This document shows, piece after piece, positions 12,307-14,603 of a stretch of DNA of 14,603 nucleotides. The notes below the pieces were generated by a model, which had not been told where the DNA came from, ran no database searches, and worked only from the letters and a program-made list of their open reading frames with translations. How positions within the stretch are numbered: position 1 is the first letter of the stretch; every line of letters begins with the position of its first letter. The position numbers and the translations under genes are program-made. This stretch comes from JBFYTX01 sp964442335 (GTDB lineage Bacteria; Chloroflexota; Dehalococcoidia; Dehalococcoidales; RBG-16-60-22): NCBI GenBank assembly GCA_964442335.1, contig CAYTZI010000042.1, positions 1-14,603 on the forward strand. The letters run 5' to 3'.

Positions 12307-12430
12307 CTGGTTGATTTTTTGTACTCACCTCCTGACCCCCTCTCAAACAGGTTCATATTAATCCAGACTTTAGGGTGTTTGAGAGGGGGAGATAAATTGA
12401 GAGGGGGAGATAAATTGAGAGGGGAAGCCT
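12307..12430. repeat. Dispersed palindromic repeat, copy 3, with tandem repeats
   Basis: A perfect 14-bp inverted repeat lies here: CCCCCTCTCAAACA at 12336-12349 pairs with 12376-12389. The left flank CTGGTTGATT...CTCACCTCCTGAC matches copy 1. The right side carries an 18-bp unit beginning GAGAGGGGGAGATAAATT, repeated exactly in tandem at 12381-12398 and 12399-12416, followed by a partial third unit. It sits between divergent genes. Confidence 0.8.
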
Positions 12431-12502
12431 TTACTTGCCCGTTCGCTCTTGGAGGATGTATCATTAAGCTGGAATCTTTCGCCGTTTGTTTGAGGGACAG
12501 CC

Positions 12503-13507
12503 ATGGAAAGCGAACTGGTCCCCCCGGGTCTGACCTATCTCGCCGATAACATAACCACCAGGCAGAATATACTGGGCGTGAGTAAAGAGCAAGGCGCGCG
12601 CTGGGCGCGGGGCCTCGGCCTGCCCGCGCGGGCGGAGACGGTCTTCTTCGCCGGCTGCGGCTACCAGTTTTCCGCCCAGCTCGAAGCTATGATGTCCCTA
12701 GCGAGAAACGTCGACAAGAGCGTTATCGGAGCAGAGCTGCCGATGCGTTTCGCCCGCTTCCAGAAGAAGCTGGGACTCAACCTGCCCGGCATTTACAGCA
12801 ACGTGCTTTCGCGGGGCGGGGAGGCAGAGGCAAAGCCGCTGGAGGCGGCGGTGAAAGTGCTGCGCAAGATCGGGATACAGCCGGGCTACCTGGCGGAGAA
12901 AGAGCCGTGCTGCGGGGCACCGATGCACCACGCCGGACTTCAAAACAGGTTCGCGGAGAACGCCCGCCGGGCATACGGGATACTTAAGTCCGCCGGCGTC
13001 AGGCGCATAATCGGCATCGTACCTTACTGCACCCACGCCCTGGCGAAGCTGTTCCCGCTCTATGTCGAGGGGTTCGATATCGAGGTAAGGCACCTTCTGG
13101 AAATCGTGGCAGAGAAGCTGCCATCGCTTAAGCTACGCTTCCCGCGCCGTGTAAGAGTGACCTATCACGACCCGTGCCAGCTGGTACGATATTTGAGCTT
13201 AATCGAGGAACCGAGAAAAATCCTGCGCGCCATCGAAGGCGTAGAACTGGTGGAGACGGACTGGACGAAAGGGGAGTGGGCGACCTGCTGCGGGGGCGGG
13301 GGCGGGTTTGAGGCGGTCTTCCCCGCGCTTAGCGAAGTGCTGGCGGTCAACCGGGTCACCGAGCTTCTGGAGACGGAGCCCGAAATCATCGTTACGCACT
13401 GTCCCGGCTGCGTCATGCAGCTCAAGAGCGGCCTGCGCCATCTTAAGATTGAGGGAGTCGAGGTGCTCGACCTGGCGGAGGTCGTGGCAATGGCGATGGA
13501 GGAATAG
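12503..13507 (+). CDS. CCG-domain iron-sulfur protein, HdrD/LutA/GlcF-like
   Basis: A 334-residue protein made of two cysteine-rich CCG domains. The first has C52 (FFAGCGYQF), CC at 136-137 (EPCCGAPMHHAG) and C176 (VPYCTHAL). The second has C225 (YHDPCQL), CC at 262-263 (TCCGGGGG) and C300/C303 (HCPGCVMQL). Such domains bind noncubane or 4Fe-4S clusters and occur in heterodisulfide reductase HdrB/HdrD, LutA, GlcF and Sdh E-type subunits. There is no N-terminal ferredoxin domain, unlike full-length HdrD or GlcF, so it resembles the isolated LutA/HdrB type. The ATG has GAGGG about eight bases upstream. The next gene is LutB-like, so a lactate or related 2-hydroxy-acid oxidation complex is likely; a flavin-dehydrogenase-linked electron-transfer complex is the alternative. 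The second cluster motif region is Gly-rich but intact. Confidence 0.9.
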   Translation: MESELVPPGLTYLADNITTRQNILGVSKEQGARWARGLGLPARAETVFFAGCGYQFSAQLEAMMSLARNVDKSVIGAELPMRFARFQKKLGLNLPGIYSNVLSRGGEAEAKPLEAAVKVLRKIGIQPGYLAEKEPCCGAPMHHAGLQNRFAENARRAYGILKSAGVRRIIGIVPYCTHALAKLFPLYVEGFDIEVRHLLEIVAEKLPSLKLRFPRRVRVTYHDPCQLVRYLSLIEEPRKILRAIEGVELVETDWTKGEWATCCGGGGGFEAVFPALSEVLAVNRVTELLETEPEIIVTHCPGCVMQLKSGLRHLKIEGVEVLDLAEVVAMAMEE

Positions 13508-13521
13508 AATCGCCGTTATGG

Positions 13522-13576
13522 TTCGACAGGCTCACCATGAGCGGCCTGTAGTCCCGCTCGTCCTGAGCTTGTCGGA
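13522..13576. repeat. Imperfect palindrome of the TTCGACAAGCTCAGG repeat family between Fe-S genes
   Basis: The left arm 13522-13544 and right arm 13554-13576 form an imperfect inverted repeat with a 9-bp spacer. The right arm's complement matches the single-arm copy at 10077-10099. It starts 15 bp after the CCG-protein stop and ends 27 bp before the LutB-like start, so the two genes may still be co-transcribed across it. Confidence 0.7.
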
Positions 13577-13602
13577 GGACTCAATATGGGGATAAATAAA
13601 AA

Positions 13603-14603
13603 GTGAAAAATCAATCGGACTTCAAGAGCTATAAAAAGGAGATAATGGGCGCGGCCAGGGACGACCGGCTCCGGCTGGCGCTGAAGCGGGCGGTCAACAG
13701 CTTCCGCTCCAACGTGAGAAACGCCCTGGAGAGGTTCCCGCATACGGTAGACCTGGCGGAAGAGGTGCGGAAAATCAAGGAAAAAGCGATACCGGACATG
13801 GAGAACCTGACCCGAAAGGCAATCGCCGCCATAGAGGAGAACAAGGGGAAGGGATATTTAGCCAGGACGCCGGAGGAAGCTCTGGACATTATATCGGGGC
13901 TGGTGGGGACGAATAAGCTCATCGTCAAAGGGAAGTCGATGACCAGCGAGGAAATCGGGCTGCGCGAGCACCTGGAGGAAAAAGGCAACGAGGTCTACGA
14001 GACCGACCTCGGCGAGTTCATCGTCCAGAAGCTCGGCCAGCGCCCCATGCATATACTATCGCCGGCGATACACGTGCCTCGCGAGGACGTCGCCCGCCTT
14101 TTCTCCAAGGTCATGGGCACGGAAATCGCGCCGGACTCCGCTATCGAGGACATGGTGGCGGCGGCGCGGGGCTATCTGCGCGACAAGTTTTTCCGGGCGG
14201 ACATCGGCATTAGCGGCGCCAACGTCGTCGCCGCAGAAACGGGCACTTTATTCCTCATCGAGAACGAGGGAAACATCCGGCTCGCCACCGGCGCCCCACC
14301 GGTGCACATCGCGCTGGTCGGTATGGAAAAGCTGGTGCCCACCCTGAGCGATGCCTTCAAGGTCAGCGAGGTCACCTGGCGCTACGCCAACTATACAATG
14401 CCTTCCTACGTCAGCCTGGTGTCCGGTCCCAGCAAGACCGGCGATATCGAGAAAGTAACCACCTACGGGGCGCACGGCCCCAGAGAGCTCCATGTTATCT
14501 TCCTCGACGGCGGCAGGACGAAGCTGGCGAAGTATCCCAAACTCAGCCAGGCGCTCTACTGCCTGCGCTGCGGGGGCTGCCTCTACGAATGCCCCGTCTT
14601 CGC
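13603..14603 (+). CDS. lutB: LutB/LldF-like iron-sulfur protein with LUD domain, 3' end missing
   Basis: The frame stays open to the right edge; about 333 residues are visible. The N-terminal helical region (DFKSYKKEIMGAARDDRLRL, then ALKRAVNSF) leads into the LUD domain. Hallmarks are KGKSMTSEEIGL, VYETDLGEFIVQ, HILSPAIHVPRED, and AETGTLFLIENEGNIRLATG followed by VHIALVGMEKLVPTL. It ends in the first 4Fe-4S motif CxxCxxCxxxCP with C320, C323, C326 and C330, just before the edge. In LutABC, LutB passes electrons during L-lactate oxidation; related proteins serve other hydroxy acids. The start is taken as GTG at 13603 because the homologous N-terminus extends there. An ATG at 13645 with AAGGAG only three bases upstream is the alternative. 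The CCG-domain gene before it is the expected LutA-type partner; LutC, if present, lies beyond the window. Confidence 0.9.
   Translation, partial: MKNQSDFKSYKKEIMGAARDDRLRLALKRAVNSFRSNVRNALERFPHTVDLAEEVRKIKEKAIPDMENLTRKAIAAIEENKGKGYLARTPEEALDIISGLVGTNKLIVKGKSMTSEEIGLREHLEEKGNEVYETDLGEFIVQKLGQRPMHILSPAIHVPREDVARLFSKVMGTEIAPDSAIEDMVAAARGYLRDKFFRADIGISGANVVAAETGTLFLIENEGNIRLATGAPPVHIALVGMEKLVPTLSDAFKVSEVTWRYANYTMPSYVSLVSGPSKTGDIEKVTTYGAHGPRELHVIFLDGGRTKLAKYPKLSQALYCLRCGGCLYECPVF

Overview
This is an interior stretch of a bacterial chromosome, GC-rich apart from one AT-rich island. It looks like an uncultured anaerobe or facultative anaerobe with acetate, formate and organic-acid metabolism. Several things suggest a Chloroflexota/Dehalococcoidia-like genome: heavy use of ATA and AGG codons, GTG and TTG starts, LutB/HdrD-like redox proteins, and many short palindromic repeats. 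That assignment is an inference; there is no rRNA or other taxonomic marker here.

Layout, left to right. (1) The 3' part of a molybdopterin formate dehydrogenase alpha subunit enters from the left edge and ends in an unusual ~80-residue tail. (2) A membrane NtrB-type histidine kinase follows on the same strand, with no response regulator beside it. (3) A gap of about 390 bp between convergent genes holds two palindromic repeats. (4) On the minus strand lies a NarL-type response regulator followed by a PAS/HisKA_3 sensor kinase, behind a recognisable promoter. (5) On the plus strand, a putative acetate operon contains a ~101-residue small protein, an 802-residue response-regulator-receiver/acetyl-CoA synthetase fusion, and a SatP/YaaH-type acetate permease, closed by a clear intrinsic terminator. 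(6) A consensus promoter, a ~110-nt leader and an intrinsic terminator precede an AT-rich gene for a pyridoxamine-phosphate-oxidase-fold protein. (7) A gene-free stretch of about 570 bp is full of dispersed repeats. (8) On the minus strand, behind a near-perfect promoter, is an oppD-oppF pair of peptide-transporter ATPases with no permease or binding-protein gene alongside. (9) On the plus strand, a CCG-domain Fe-S protein (HdrD/LutA-like) and a LutB-like Fe-S/LUD protein run off the right edge.

How the parts may work together. The most striking object is the receiver-acetyl-CoA synthetase fusion. All phosphorylation-pocket residues of the receiver and all adenylation motifs of the synthetase are intact in one uninterrupted frame. 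Acetate would enter through the permease and be activated to acetyl-CoA by an enzyme whose N-terminal domain can be phosphorylated by a histidine kinase. The orphan NtrB-like kinase next to the formate dehydrogenase is the best local candidate. A second link between the loci is a ~42-residue helical module, recalling the LigA/Nif11-type motif. It appears both at the C-terminus of the formate dehydrogenase and in the small protein immediately upstream of the fusion gene. Together these suggest a direct phospho-signalling control of acetate activation tied to formate metabolism, which I have not seen described. The evidence is sequence only.
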